From: Allomuricauda sp. F6463D
Lineage (GTDB): Bacteria > Bacteroidota > Bacteroidia > Flavobacteriales > Flavobacteriaceae
Assembly (NCBI RefSeq): GCF_023015965.1
Contig: NZ_JALKAN010000005.1
Coordinates: 5,165-69,164, forward strand
Direction of reading: 5' to 3'
Length of the DNA: 64,000 bases
Shown here: piece by piece, positions 18,547 to 26,711 of the stretch
How the letters are laid out: each line of letters begins with the position of its first letter
How positions within the stretch are numbered: the first letter of the stretch is position 1
Translations under genes and position numbers: made by a program
Notes under the pieces: generated by a model
Seen by the model: the letters and a program-made list of their open reading frames with translations, nothing else
Databases searched by the model: none
What the model was told of the DNA's origin: nothing

Positions 18547-18975
18547 TTAAATAGGAAAAAATACCTGAATATTCTGTTTTCCCTCAATCAAATCCAATAT
18601 GGTCGTGTTCTCCAGCCCTTTGATAAACTCGGTTTTGATGGCAACTATTAATTATTCATGCAAGGATTGTCCATACCATAATCTTTTAGGCCTAATACAC
18701 ATGACTCCACCCATTTTTCACCATCGATTACCTTAACAATATCCATCAGTATATGTTGATTGCCCCCTTGTATTTAAATAGAAACCACCTTTTTGGTTTC
18801 TAGTGGAAGATAGGACACCGTGCCGGAATAGATTTTGTAACAGCCTGGCTAGATATGTCGCAGACACCTAGATTGTTTTAAACATATTGCTAACCAAAAT
18901 CTTATGATTCTCGTTAGAGATCAAATCCAGAAAAAGTACTCCCTTAATCGCATATTTGGAAGAATTGAACAACAG
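18547..18975 (-). pseudogene. Decayed Rrf2-family transcriptional regulator
   Basis: Minus-strand translation gives recognisable Rrf2 pieces in order, but in more than one frame and with internal stops. First comes KYAIKGVLFLDLIS with an in-frame TAG, then YLARLLQNLFRHGVLSSTRN and QKGGFYLNT. After a frameshift follow MDIVKVIDGEKWVESCVLGL and NPC, then a stop, then FIKGLENTTILDLIEGKQNI. These match the helix-turn-helix, wing (GGFxL) and cysteine region (C-x-L-G-L ... PC) of the family. Only the first two of the usual three cluster cysteines are readable. It is clearly nonfunctional and lies directly upstream of, and divergent from, the nos operon. Confidence 0.8.
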
Positions 18976-19020
18976 AGGTAAATCGTATTAAAAAGAATTA
19001 AAAGACCCTTTTATCTTTTT

Positions 19021-19065
19021 TATGATTAAAATCATATTTTTAATATCCAATGCTATATACATTTG
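19021..19065 (+). promoter_or_regulatory. nos operon promoter with FNR-like box
   Basis: The palindrome TATGATTAAAATCATA (19021-19036) has the TGAT-N4-ATCA core bound by Crp/Fnr-family activators. Its centre is 36.5 nt before the last base of a TACATTTG -7 element (19058-19065), which puts it near -41.5 relative to the expected start, the class II activation position. No -33 TTG is visible, consistent with activator dependence. The identity of the regulator is inferred; none is encoded in the window. Confidence 0.65.
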
Positions 19066-19090
19066 ATAAGAAATTTTAAACATTCACCAC

Positions 19091-19603
19091 ATGAAAACAA
19101 TACTAAAAGGAATAGCCCTACTCTTTGCGCTAACCATGATAAGCTGTGGAGGTAAAAAAGAAGAAAAAAAGGAGGATGGGTTTAGCGTACAACGCAAAAA
19201 AGCCCCTACAGAACAAACTGTAGAGACTCCAGAGACTAATGAAGTGAAACCTTCTGAACGTGTTGATATGAGCACAAAGGGAGTTGGCCCCATTAAGGCT
19301 GTTGAACTGGCTCCTGAAATTGATCAGGCCATGGCTGCAAACGGTAAGGAGGTATATGATCAAATGTGCCTAGCCTGTCACAGAATTGGGAAAAAATTCA
19401 TTGGCCCACCACCCAATGGCATATTGGAACGAAGAACTCCTGAATGGGTCATGAACATGATTTTGAACCCTCAGGAAATGGTTCAACAAGATCCCTTGGC
19501 CAAAGAACTACTACAAGAGTTCAACGGATCTCCCATGGCCAACCAAGGGTTGACCGAAGATCAGGCTCGTGCAATTCTCGAATACTTTAGAACGCTAGAA
19601 TAA
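19091..19603 (+). CDS. c-type cytochrome lipoprotein of the nos operon
   Basis: Periplasm-facing lipoprotein of 170 residues with lipobox TMISCGG (Cys near 19) and a Lys/Glu-rich linker. A single haem-binding site, CLACH (93-97), is followed by IGPP and a likely Met ligand in GSPMANQG (about 152). It probably delivers electrons to NosZ. As the first gene of the nos operon, 5 nt before the FAS1 gene, its role in N2O reduction is a strong inference. Clade II nos clusters often carry such a cytochrome. Confidence 0.9.
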   Translation: MKTILKGIALLFALTMISCGGKKEEKKEDGFSVQRKKAPTEQTVETPETNEVKPSERVDMSTKGVGPIKAVELAPEIDQAMAANGKEVYDQMCLACHRIGKKFIGPPPNGILERRTPEWVMNMILNPQEMVQQDPLAKELLQEFNGSPMANQGLTEDQARAILEYFRTLE

Positions 19604-19608
19604 ATACT

Positions 19609-20187
19609 ATGAGCTCAATCATTAAATCATGTATGATGGGGTTATTCCTGCTGTCCGCACTTAGTGGCTGTAAGGATAGGGTTGAAAACGAAACTACGGC
19701 ATCCGATTCAAATGCGTCAGAGGTTATCTCGGAAAGCAATAAGGGTCAAGCCTTTATAGAGGATGATGCATCTACTCCCAATGTATTGCAAATAGCCCTA
19801 GGTTCAGCAGAACATAGCACCTTGGTTAAAGCCATACAAGCCGCTGAATTGGAGAATGCACTGGTAAATGCAGGACCATTAATGGTATTTGCACCAACCA
19901 ATGAAGCATTTGATGCATTGCCCGATGGTACCGTGGAAGACCTATTAAAACCTGAGAACAAAGATGCCTTGGCAAACATTCTCAAGTATCATGTAACTCC
20001 TGGGAATTATACCAAAGATTTTTTGAAAAAGTTCAAAAAACTGGGACAGGCCAATAATCAGAATGTTCCTGTAGAAGTCAAAGGTGATGATGTATTTATC
20101 GGGGGTGCCAAAATAATTGCCAGCATACCCGGAGGAAATGGGATTGTCCATGTAGTGGACAAAGTAATTCTTCCGCCATCAGAATAA
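19609..20187 (+). CDS. Fasciclin (FAS1) domain lipoprotein
   Basis: Lipoprotein of 192 residues with lipobox LSALSGCKD (Cys near 21). The single FAS1 domain spans about 62-190: the first block is STLVKAIQAAELENAL, then GPLMVFAPTNEAFDALPDG (H1-like box) and the second block NGIVHVVDKVILPP. FAS1 domains mediate adhesion or protein contact. Its place between the cytochrome and nosZ suggests a structural or scaffolding role in the periplasm, but this is inference. Confidence 0.9.
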   Translation: MSSIIKSCMMGLFLLSALSGCKDRVENETTASDSNASEVISESNKGQAFIEDDASTPNVLQIALGSAEHSTLVKAIQAAELENALVNAGPLMVFAPTNEAFDALPDGTVEDLLKPENKDALANILKYHVTPGNYTKDFLKKFKKLGQANNQNVPVEVKGDDVFIGGAKIIASIPGGNGIVHVVDKVILPPSE

Positions 20188-20226
20188 ATAATCAAAATCA
20201 GAGTAAAAAATTAAATAGAAAGACAA

Positions 20227-22188
20227 ATGAAAAAGTACAATTTTCTTATAACCGCACTTATGGCCTCAGTGTTACTGATGACCAGTTGCGGTAATCAAAA
20301 TGGTAATGGGGGTACCAATAGTGCACTTGCCTCCAACAATGCAGAGAAGGTCTATGTAGCTCCAGGAGAACAAGATGAATTTTACGCCTTTATGTCCGGT
20401 GGTTACAGCGGTAACTTGACCGTTTACGGACTTCCCTCAGGAAGAATGTTCAAAGAGATTCCTGTATTCTCTCAATTTCCAACTTCTGGGTATGGATATT
20501 CAGAAGAGACAAAACCAATGTTGGAAACTTCCTTTGGTTTCGTTCCTTGGGACGATTCTCACCACCCTGATATTTCCCAAACCAATGGAGAGTTGGACGG
20601 TAGATGGATTTTCATCAACGGGAACAACACACCGAGGATTGCCCGTATCAGTCTGAGTACTTTTGAGACCGAAGAAATTATAGAAGTGCCCAATAGTGCG
20701 GGTAATCACAGTTCTTCGTTCATTACCGAGAACACCGAATATGTAGTGGCCGGCACGCGTTTTTCAGTGCCCGTACCACAACGAGATATGCCAATCAACG
20801 AGTATAAAAGTAACTTCAAGGGGGCGCTTTCGTTTATTAGCGTAGACCCTGAACATGGTCATTTAGACCTAAAGTTCCAGTTGATGATGCCAGGGTTCAA
20901 TTATGACCTATCTCACCCAGGAAGGGGCAAATCCCATGGATGGTTCTTCTTTACTACCTATAATACAGAAGAGGCCAATTCCCTTCTAGAAGTGAATGCC
21001 TCCCAAAACGACAAGGATTTTATTGCAGCTGTTAACTGGAAAAAAATAGAAGAGTATGTAAACAACGGCGGTGGAACGAAGATGCCCGCCAACTATGCAC
21101 ATAACGTATATGACGAATCAACCCATATGGCTACTTCAACCATGAAGAAGGAAGTATTGACAGTGGATCCGTTAAAAGTACCTGGTGCAGTTTATTTCTT
21201 GCCTACACCAAAATCTCCTCACGGTTGTGATGTTGACCCAACAGGTCAGTATATTATCGGTAACGGTAAATTGTCTGCTGATTTAACGGTACATTCCTTT
21301 GATAAGATGATCGCTGCCATTGAAGGTGAAAAATTTGATGGTGAGGCTTATGGTATTCCTATTCTAAAATTTGAAGATGTACTGGCCGGACAGGTGAAAA
21401 GTGGTGGTTTAGGCCCCCTACATACCGAGTTTGATGGCGCAGGCAATGCATACACCACCTTTTTTATCTCCTCTGAAGTGGTAAAATGGAAATTAGGTAC
21501 TTGGGAGGTAATCGACAGAAAACCTACCTATTATTCCGTAGGACACTTGATGATTCCCGGAGGTAATTCCAGAAAACCCTTTGGAAAATACGTAGTAGCC
21601 ATGAACAAGATTACCAAAGATCGTTATCTGCCCACTGGCCCAGAAATGGAGCATTCAGCGCAGTTGTATGACATCTCTGGGGACAAAATGGAGTTGATCT
21701 ATGACTTCCCTACACATGGAGAGCCACATTACGCTGCAGGAATACCTGCAGAGCTATTAGCACCTAAATCTAAAAAGATTTACCGATTGGATGAAAACAA
21801 ACACCCGTATGCCGTAACATCCCCTACCGGTTCCAAAGTAGTCCGTGATGGTAATGAGGTACATATATACATGTCCACAATCCGAAGTCATTTTACGCCG
21901 GATAATATTGAGGGAGTCAAAGTGGGCGACAAAGTATATTTCCATGTTACCAACCAAGAACAAGATTTTGATGTACCCCACGGCTTCGCAATCCTAGGTC
22001 AGAATACATCCGAACTTTTAGTGATGCCCGGTCAAACAAAGTCATCGGTTTGGGAACCTAAACAGGTTGGGGTATGGCCGTTCTATTGTACCGATTTCTG
22101 TTCTGCACTGCACCAAGAAATGCAAGGATATGTCAGGGTTTCCCCTGCCGATTCCGATATAGAATTAAAATGGTCACTAGGTGAATAA
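20227..22188 (+). CDS. nosZ: Nitrous-oxide reductase, Sec-type (clade II)
   Basis: Terminal reductase converting N2O to N2, 653 residues. The N-terminus is a lipoprotein-type Sec signal (VLLMTSCGNQ), not a Tat signal, which marks clade II. The propeller domain has the copper-cluster histidine segments DDSHHPDIS, GKSHGWFFF, SPHGCDVDP, GHLMIPGG, MEHSAQ and GEPHYA. The cupredoxin domain has the CuA site FYCTDFCSALHQEM: C621, C625, H629 and M632, with an upstream His in VPHGF. All expected ligands are visible. A terminator follows. Confidence 0.98.
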   Translation: MKKYNFLITALMASVLLMTSCGNQNGNGGTNSALASNNAEKVYVAPGEQDEFYAFMSGGYSGNLTVYGLPSGRMFKEIPVFSQFPTSGYGYSEETKPMLETSFGFVPWDDSHHPDISQTNGELDGRWIFINGNNTPRIARISLSTFETEEIIEVPNSAGNHSSSFITENTEYVVAGTRFSVPVPQRDMPINEYKSNFKGALSFISVDPEHGHLDLKFQLMMPGFNYDLSHPGRGKSHGWFFFTTYNTEEANSLLEVNASQNDKDFIAAVNWKKIEEYVNNGGGTKMPANYAHNVYDESTHMATSTMKKEVLTVDPLKVPGAVYFLPTPKSPHGCDVDPTGQYIIGNGKLSADLTVHSFDKMIAAIEGEKFDGEAYGIPILKFEDVLAGQVKSGGLGPLHTEFDGAGNAYTTFFISSEVVKWKLGTWEVIDRKPTYYSVGHLMIPGGNSRKPFGKYVVAMNKITKDRYLPTGPEMEHSAQLYDISGDKMELIYDFPTHGEPHYAAGIPAELLAPKSKKIYRLDENKHPYAVTSPTGSKVVRDGNEVHIYMSTIRSHFTPDNIEGVKVGDKVYFHVTNQEQDFDVPHGFAILGQNTSELLVMPGQTKSSVWEPKQVGVWPFYCTDFCSALHQEMQGYVRVSPADSDIELKWSLGE

Positions 22189-22211
22189 TCCGAAGTGATA
22201 TACCATTAAAC

Positions 22212-22244
22212 AAAGCGGGCCGCGTCCTTGACCTGCCCGCTTTT
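22212..22244 (+). terminator. Terminator after nosZ
   Basis: Stem AAGCGGGC/GCCCGCTT around a 14 nt loop, followed by TTTT. It may reduce read-through into the downstream nos genes, so that NosZ is made in excess of the maturation factors. Confidence 0.75.
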
Positions 22245-22252
22245 CTTACAAA

Positions 22253-22300
22253 TTGACAAAAATCAATCTTCCAAAAAACCGTACTCAGTTTGTAACTTTT
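22253..22300 (+). promoter_or_regulatory. Possible second FNR-like box and internal nos promoter
   Basis: TTGACAAAAATCAA (22253-22266) differs from the FNR consensus TTGAT-N4-ATCAA at one base. It follows the nosZ terminator and precedes TAACTTTT (22293-22300), a poor -7 element 40.5 nt from the palindrome centre. It could drive the maturation genes separately. The promoter match is weak. Confidence 0.35.
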
Positions 22301-22312
22301 AAATCTTGAAAA

Positions 22313-22933
22313 ATGAAAAAGGCTAGTATATTAATGATTGTTGGCCCGCTCTTCTTATTGGGATTGTACATTTTCCCACTTTGGAACATTATGTTAGGTG
22401 CCCCCCAATACCCCGATCCATTGGGGATGAACATCCATATCAGCGGCTTGCAAGGAGTCAATGAATTTGACATCCAAAACATCGATGGCCTAAACCATTA
22501 TATTGGCATGCACACGCTCCCAAAGCCCGAGGATATGTGGGAATTCAGTACTTTTCCTATAGTTATCGGCATTATGGTGGCCTTGGGTGTATTAGTCGGT
22601 ATTCTAGGGTACTTGAAAAAAGTAAGTTACAAGTGGTTTATTGGTTGGTTCCTATTGATGTCTATCCTTGGCATATTGGGCATGTACGATTTCAATCAAT
22701 GGTTGGTTGATTACGGCACCAATCTTGACCCCAACGCAATCATGAAGTTGACCAATCCCGATGGTACACCCATGACCTATAAACCCCCATTATTGGGGCA
22801 TGTAAAGATGCTCAACTTTGATGTTACCTCTATGCCGGCCACCGGAGGATGGCTTATGTTCGCAGGTATGATGTTTACATTGACCGCGGGATTTTTGGGG
22901 TGGAAAAACAGTAAAAAACCAGTAAAAAATTGA
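22313..22933 (+). CDS. Four-helix membrane protein of the nos operon
   Basis: Not assigned to a named family. The protein has 206 residues and four predicted membrane helices: about 5-25, 80-101, 106-125 and 178-197. Between helices 1 and 2 lies a periplasmic or cytoplasmic loop with HISGLQGVNEFDIQNIDGLN and HYIGMH, and another loop sits before helix 4. It is encoded between nosZ and nosL, and its end touches the nosL start region. Similar proteins accompany clade II nosZ in Bacteroidota, as far as I recall, so a role in NosZ maturation or electron supply is likely but unproven. Confidence 0.8.
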   Translation: MKKASILMIVGPLFLLGLYIFPLWNIMLGAPQYPDPLGMNIHISGLQGVNEFDIQNIDGLNHYIGMHTLPKPEDMWEFSTFPIVIGIMVALGVLVGILGYLKKVSYKWFIGWFLLMSILGILGMYDFNQWLVDYGTNLDPNAIMKLTNPDGTPMTYKPPLLGHVKMLNFDVTSMPATGGWLMFAGMMFTLTAGFLGWKNSKKPVKN

Positions 22934-22935
22934 AA

Positions 22936-23370
22936 ATGAAATCATCCATTATATTATTGCTTGCAGTCTTTGGCTTTATCGCTGGTTGTACCGTAAGTCC
23001 AAAACCTATTGATTATGGAAGCGTTGGCTGTCATTATTGCAGTATGACCATTGTGGACAAACAACATGCCGCGCAATTGGTGACCAAAAAAGGCAAGGTC
23101 TTTAATTTTGATGCCATTGAATGTATGATGAACCAATTAAAGGAGGAAGATGAATCCGCCATGGCTCTTTTCTTGGTCAATGATTTTGGACAACCCGGGA
23201 CCTTGGTAGATGCCACAGCTGCCACCTATTTGATCAGTGAGAACATTCCCAGTCCCATGGGTGAATATCTAAGTGCCTTTAAAAATGAAGAAGCTGCTAA
23301 GGAAACTATGGCCAATCAAGGTGGCGAACTTTTTACATGGGCGGAAATTAAAAACCGATTTAAACTTTGA
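22936..23370 (+). CDS. nosL: NosL copper chaperone lipoprotein
   Basis: Lipoprotein of 144 residues with lipobox FIAGCTV (Cys near 18), which delivers copper for NosZ cluster assembly. The metal-binding region reads GCHYCSMTIVDKQHAAQL, and the second conserved block is KVFNFDAIECMM. Both are typical of NosL. The ATG at 22936 was chosen over a TTG 6 nt upstream. The next gene follows after 2 nt. Confidence 0.92.
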   Translation: MKSSIILLLAVFGFIAGCTVSPKPIDYGSVGCHYCSMTIVDKQHAAQLVTKKGKVFNFDAIECMMNQLKEEDESAMALFLVNDFGQPGTLVDATAATYLISENIPSPMGEYLSAFKNEEAAKETMANQGGELFTWAEIKNRFKL

Positions 23371-23372
23371 AC

Positions 23373-23840
23373 ATGAGTACAATCGCAGATTTGGAATTAA
23401 TAAAATGCACCGGACTTTTAACAGACAATTATGTGGGACACTTGGCCTACATTGCCAACAATGAACCACATGTAGTACCATCGACCTATTTTTTTGACAA
23501 GGATGAAAAGAGTATTTTATGTTTTGCATCCAACGGACATAGGATAAACGCTCTCAGAAAATGCAATACAGTTTCTTTTCAAGTGGATAGTATCAAATCG
23601 TTTCGTAATTGGCAATCGGTACAAGTACATGGTACTTTTCAAGAGCTTACTGGAGATTGCGCCAAATTATGTTTAAAACGTTTTGCGGAAGGCGTACAGC
23701 GAACCATAGACCATAAAAATGATGAACGCCCCCATTTTTTAAGTCACTTTTCCGGAAAATTGCAAGAAGTGGAAATGCCCGTGGTATACCGTATTGCAGT
23801 ATCCAAAATAACAGGAAAGTCAGTAGAGGATTATACATAA
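23373..23840 (+). CDS. Pyridoxamine 5'-phosphate oxidase-fold protein in the nos operon
   Basis: Flavin-reductase-like split-barrel protein of 155 residues. The pattern VGHLAYIANNEPHVVPSTYFFD ... ILCFASNGHRINALRKCNTVSFQVD matches the PNPOx-like family (FMN or haem binding), including the G-H-x-I-N-A-L-R segment. It has no signal peptide, so it is cytoplasmic. It is wedged between nosL and nosD, which is unusual among nos operons. An FMN-dependent redox or NO-related role is possible; no specific substrate can be named. Confidence 0.82.
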   Translation: MSTIADLELIKCTGLLTDNYVGHLAYIANNEPHVVPSTYFFDKDEKSILCFASNGHRINALRKCNTVSFQVDSIKSFRNWQSVQVHGTFQELTGDCAKLCLKRFAEGVQRTIDHKNDERPHFLSHFSGKLQEVEMPVVYRIAVSKITGKSVEDYT

Positions 23841-23860
23841 ACAAAATAGAAACTAGGCTC

Positions 23861-23938
23861 TTGGTATGGCATATCAGCGGGGCCACCATTGTTTTGTTCT
23901 TGTTTATGTTGGTGGAATTTAGTGCACGAAGGTTATAG
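23861..23938 (+). CDS. Possible single-helix membrane peptide upstream of nosD
   Basis: A 25-codon frame from TTG 23861 encodes a peptide ending in a hydrophobic helix (HISGATIVLFLFMLVEFSA) and a basic tail. Its TAG ends 1 nt before the nosD ATG, the spacing of translationally coupled genes, and it fills an otherwise empty gap. It has no ATG start and no known family, so it may be chance or the remains of a larger membrane protein. Confidence 0.28.
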   Translation: MVWHISGATIVLFLFMLVEFSARRL

Positions 23939-23939
23939 T

Positions 23940-25190
23940 ATGAAACTAGATATACAACATATAAAACGTATTTTAGGATTTGCTTTTTTGATGGGCTTTC
24001 AAATGGGTTTGGCAAATACCTGGACCGTTTGTAGTAACTGCGAAAACAGTTCCATCAAGGAAACAATTTTACGTGCTGCTCCCCACGACACCCTATTGAT
24101 TGAAAAAGGTACGTACAAAGAGTTTGAGATTTTGGTGGACAAACCCTTGGTCATCAAAGGGATTGGTTATCCCATTGTTGATGGCGAAAAAAAGGGAGAA
24201 ATCTTTAGGATTACATCGGATGATGTTACACTGGATGGGCTGTTCGTCATCAATGTAGGGGTTAGTTACACCAAGGACAATGCAGCCATTCGGGTGGTGC
24301 AAAGCAAAAATTTCCTCATTCAGAATATGGTATTGGAGCAATTGTTCTTCGGTATTTATTTGGAAAAATCATCCCATGGCAAAGTCTACCACAATAGGAT
24401 CATCGGAGACGCCGTGGATGAATATAATTCAGGCAATGGTATCCAATTATGGTATTCTTCGGATATCGAAGTAACAAAAAATCATGTACAGGGAACTAGA
24501 GACGGTATTTATTTGGAGTTTTCCGATAAAATTACCATTACCGATAATGTGAGCAGGGACAATCTTAGGTACGGACTACATTTCATGTTCTCCGATAATG
24601 ATATCTACACCAACAATCTCTTTGAGAACAATGGTGCAGGAGTGGCGGTCATGTTCTCCAAGTTCATTACGATGAAAAACAATACGTTTCGAAAAAACTG
24701 GGGTACCGCTGCTTATGGGATGTTGCTAAAAGAAATCAATGATGCCGAAATCATAGGGAACACTTTTGAAGAAAATACCATTGGCATCAACATCGAAGGG
24801 TCTAACCGAATCGAATATGCGAATAATGATTTTATAGGCAACGGTTGGGCCATCCGCGTTATTGGCGCATGCTATACCAATAGTTTCAAGGGCAATAATT
24901 TCTTGTACAATTCCTTCGACATTTCATATAACAGTAAATTGAATGATAATGTGTTTGAAGGGAATTTTTGGAGCAGCTATACGGGTTATGATTTGGACAA
25001 GGATGGTATCGGCGATGTTCCCTATCGTCCTGTAAAGTTGTTTTCCTATGTTGTGAACCGCACCCCGGAAACCATCATCCTGTTACGGAGCCTGTTCATG
25101 GATATCATTGATTTCTCCGAACGGGTCTCACCTGTGTTTACACCCGATAATTTAAAAGATGCCCAACCTTTAATGAAAATAAGATCATGA
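23940..25190 (+). CDS. nosD: NosD, periplasmic copper-site assembly protein
   Basis: Protein of 416 residues with a signal sequence (ILGFAFLMGFQMGLAN). The body is a right-handed parallel beta-helix built of NosD/CASH repeats, seen as recurring N-x-I/F ... G-I-x-L/I units (KNFLIQNMVLEQLFFGIYLE, DGIYLEFSDKITITDN, GTAAYGMLLKEINDAEIIGN). It works with the ABC proteins NosF and NosY in NosZ maturation. The ATG at 23940 was chosen because an upstream in-frame ATG gives a cysteine-rich start without a signal. It overlaps nosF by 4 nt. Confidence 0.95.
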   Translation: MKLDIQHIKRILGFAFLMGFQMGLANTWTVCSNCENSSIKETILRAAPHDTLLIEKGTYKEFEILVDKPLVIKGIGYPIVDGEKKGEIFRITSDDVTLDGLFVINVGVSYTKDNAAIRVVQSKNFLIQNMVLEQLFFGIYLEKSSHGKVYHNRIIGDAVDEYNSGNGIQLWYSSDIEVTKNHVQGTRDGIYLEFSDKITITDNVSRDNLRYGLHFMFSDNDIYTNNLFENNGAGVAVMFSKFITMKNNTFRKNWGTAAYGMLLKEINDAEIIGNTFEENTIGINIEGSNRIEYANNDFIGNGWAIRVIGACYTNSFKGNNFLYNSFDISYNSKLNDNVFEGNFWSSYTGYDLDKDGIGDVPYRPVKLFSYVVNRTPETIILLRSLFMDIIDFSERVSPVFTPDNLKDAQPLMKIRS

Positions 25191-25900
25191 TCATTGAAAT
25201 AGACAATCTCCATAAAAAATTCGGAAAGAATGAAGTACTGAAAGGTGTGGACCTAACCATTGATGAAGGTCGCATTTATGCAATACTTGGCCCCAACGGT
25301 TCGGGGAAGACCACCTTGATCAAGAGTATCCTAGGTATGGTGATTCCCGATAAAGGGAATATATCGGTGCTGGACAAACCCATTAAAAAAGAGTGGAAAT
25401 ATCGAAAAAAAATTGACTATCTACCCCAGATTGCCAACTTTCCCCCGAACATAAAGGTCAAGGAATTGATCCATATGATCAAAGACCTGAGGAACAGCGC
25501 AAGTGCCGAGAAAGAACTAATCCAGCTATTTGGTTTGGAACCCTTTTTAAGTAAAAAACTGTCTACCTTGTCAGGGGGTACCAAACAAAAAGTGAACATT
25601 GTCCTGACCTTTATGTTTGATAGTCCTTTAATTATCCTCGATGAACCAACAACAGGCTTGGACCCCAGAGCTTTGATTCGTTTAAAAGAATTAATACAAA
25701 AAGAAAAAGCCCTTGGCAAAACCATTTTGATTACCACCCACATCATGCAATTTGTGGAAGAGATGGCCGATGAAATACTCTACCTACTGGAAGGGGAAAT
25801 TTATTTTAAAGGGAGCATCAAGAAATTACTGGAACAGACCAGACAAACCAATTTTGAACATGCCATTGCGGCCATAACGACTTCGGACAGCCATGCTTAA
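25187..25900 (+). CDS. nosF: NosF, ABC transporter ATP-binding protein
   Basis: ATPase of the NosDFY complex, 237 residues. Walker A is GPNGSGKTTL (about 34-43), the signature is LSGGTKQKVNI, Walker B is LIILDEPTTGLDP and the switch histidine lies in ITTHIMQF. The N-terminus begins MIIEIDNLHKKFGKNEVLKG. The gene overlaps nosD by 4 nt and nosY by 8 nt, showing tight coupling. Confidence 0.95.
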   Translation: MIIEIDNLHKKFGKNEVLKGVDLTIDEGRIYAILGPNGSGKTTLIKSILGMVIPDKGNISVLDKPIKKEWKYRKKIDYLPQIANFPPNIKVKELIHMIKDLRNSASAEKELIQLFGLEPFLSKKLSTLSGGTKQKVNIVLTFMFDSPLIILDEPTTGLDPRALIRLKELIQKEKALGKTILITTHIMQFVEEMADEILYLLEGEIYFKGSIKKLLEQTRQTNFEHAIAAITTSDSHA

Positions 25901-26675
25901 AATATTGAAATACAGTTTTTACGACCTTATTCGAAGCCGTTGGAGCTACGTTTATTTTCTGTTTTATCTTGCCCTTGGGTTTGTTTTGTTGTTTTTGAAC
26001 AATGATGTCTCCAAGGCTGTGATCACCTTAATGAACGTGATCATCATCCTTATTCCTTTGATCGGAACCATTTTTGGGGTAATGTACTTTTACAATTCCC
26101 GTGAGTTTACAGAGCTTTTATTGGCGCAGCCCATCAAAAGGAGTTCCATTTTTCTAGGACAGTACTTCGGTGTTGCAGGCTCCCTTACCCTTAGTTTGGT
26201 GCTTGGCCTCGGCATTCCGTTTTTGTTGTACGGCCTCTTGCGGAGCAATGCAATTTTTAATTTCTCCCTTTTACTGGTCACGGGAGCATTCCTCACCTTT
26301 ATATTTGTAGGCCTATCCTTTGTTATTGCCATATCCAATGAAAATAAAATCAAGGGTTTTGGCTATGCTGTATTGTTATGGCTTTTCTTGGCTGTTGTTT
26401 ACGATGGCCTTTTTCTGATGTCCCTTATTATTTTTGAGGAATACCCACTGGACACATTTTCTCTGGTGGCCACTATGCTCAATCCAATTGATCTTTCACG
26501 TATATTGATACTCCTCAAATTGGATATTTCCGCGCTTTTGGGATATACTGGTGCTATTTTTAGAAAGTTTTTTGGCACTGATCTGGGCTTCTTGGTATCC
26601 ATGGCCATATTATTGCTTTGGACGTTGTTGCCCATACTAAGTTTGGGGTACAAAGCAAAAAGAAAGGATTTTTAA
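25893..26675 (+). CDS. nosY: NosY, ABC transporter permease
   Basis: Membrane partner of NosF, 260 residues with six predicted helices, starting with VYFLFYLALGFVLLFLN. It has the ABC-2-like motif YFYNSREFTELLLAQPIKRSSIFLGQY in the first loop, typical of NosY. The NosDFY complex supplies a maturation factor, probably sulfur or copper related, to NosZ in the periplasm. Confidence 0.93.
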   Translation: MLKILKYSFYDLIRSRWSYVYFLFYLALGFVLLFLNNDVSKAVITLMNVIIILIPLIGTIFGVMYFYNSREFTELLLAQPIKRSSIFLGQYFGVAGSLTLSLVLGLGIPFLLYGLLRSNAIFNFSLLLVTGAFLTFIFVGLSFVIAISNENKIKGFGYAVLLWLFLAVVYDGLFLMSLIIFEEYPLDTFSLVATMLNPIDLSRILILLKLDISALLGYTGAIFRKFFGTDLGFLVSMAILLLWTLLPILSLGYKAKRKDF

Positions 26676-26711
26676 TGTGAGCCACGGGATGATGACAGCA
26701 AACAATACCAC

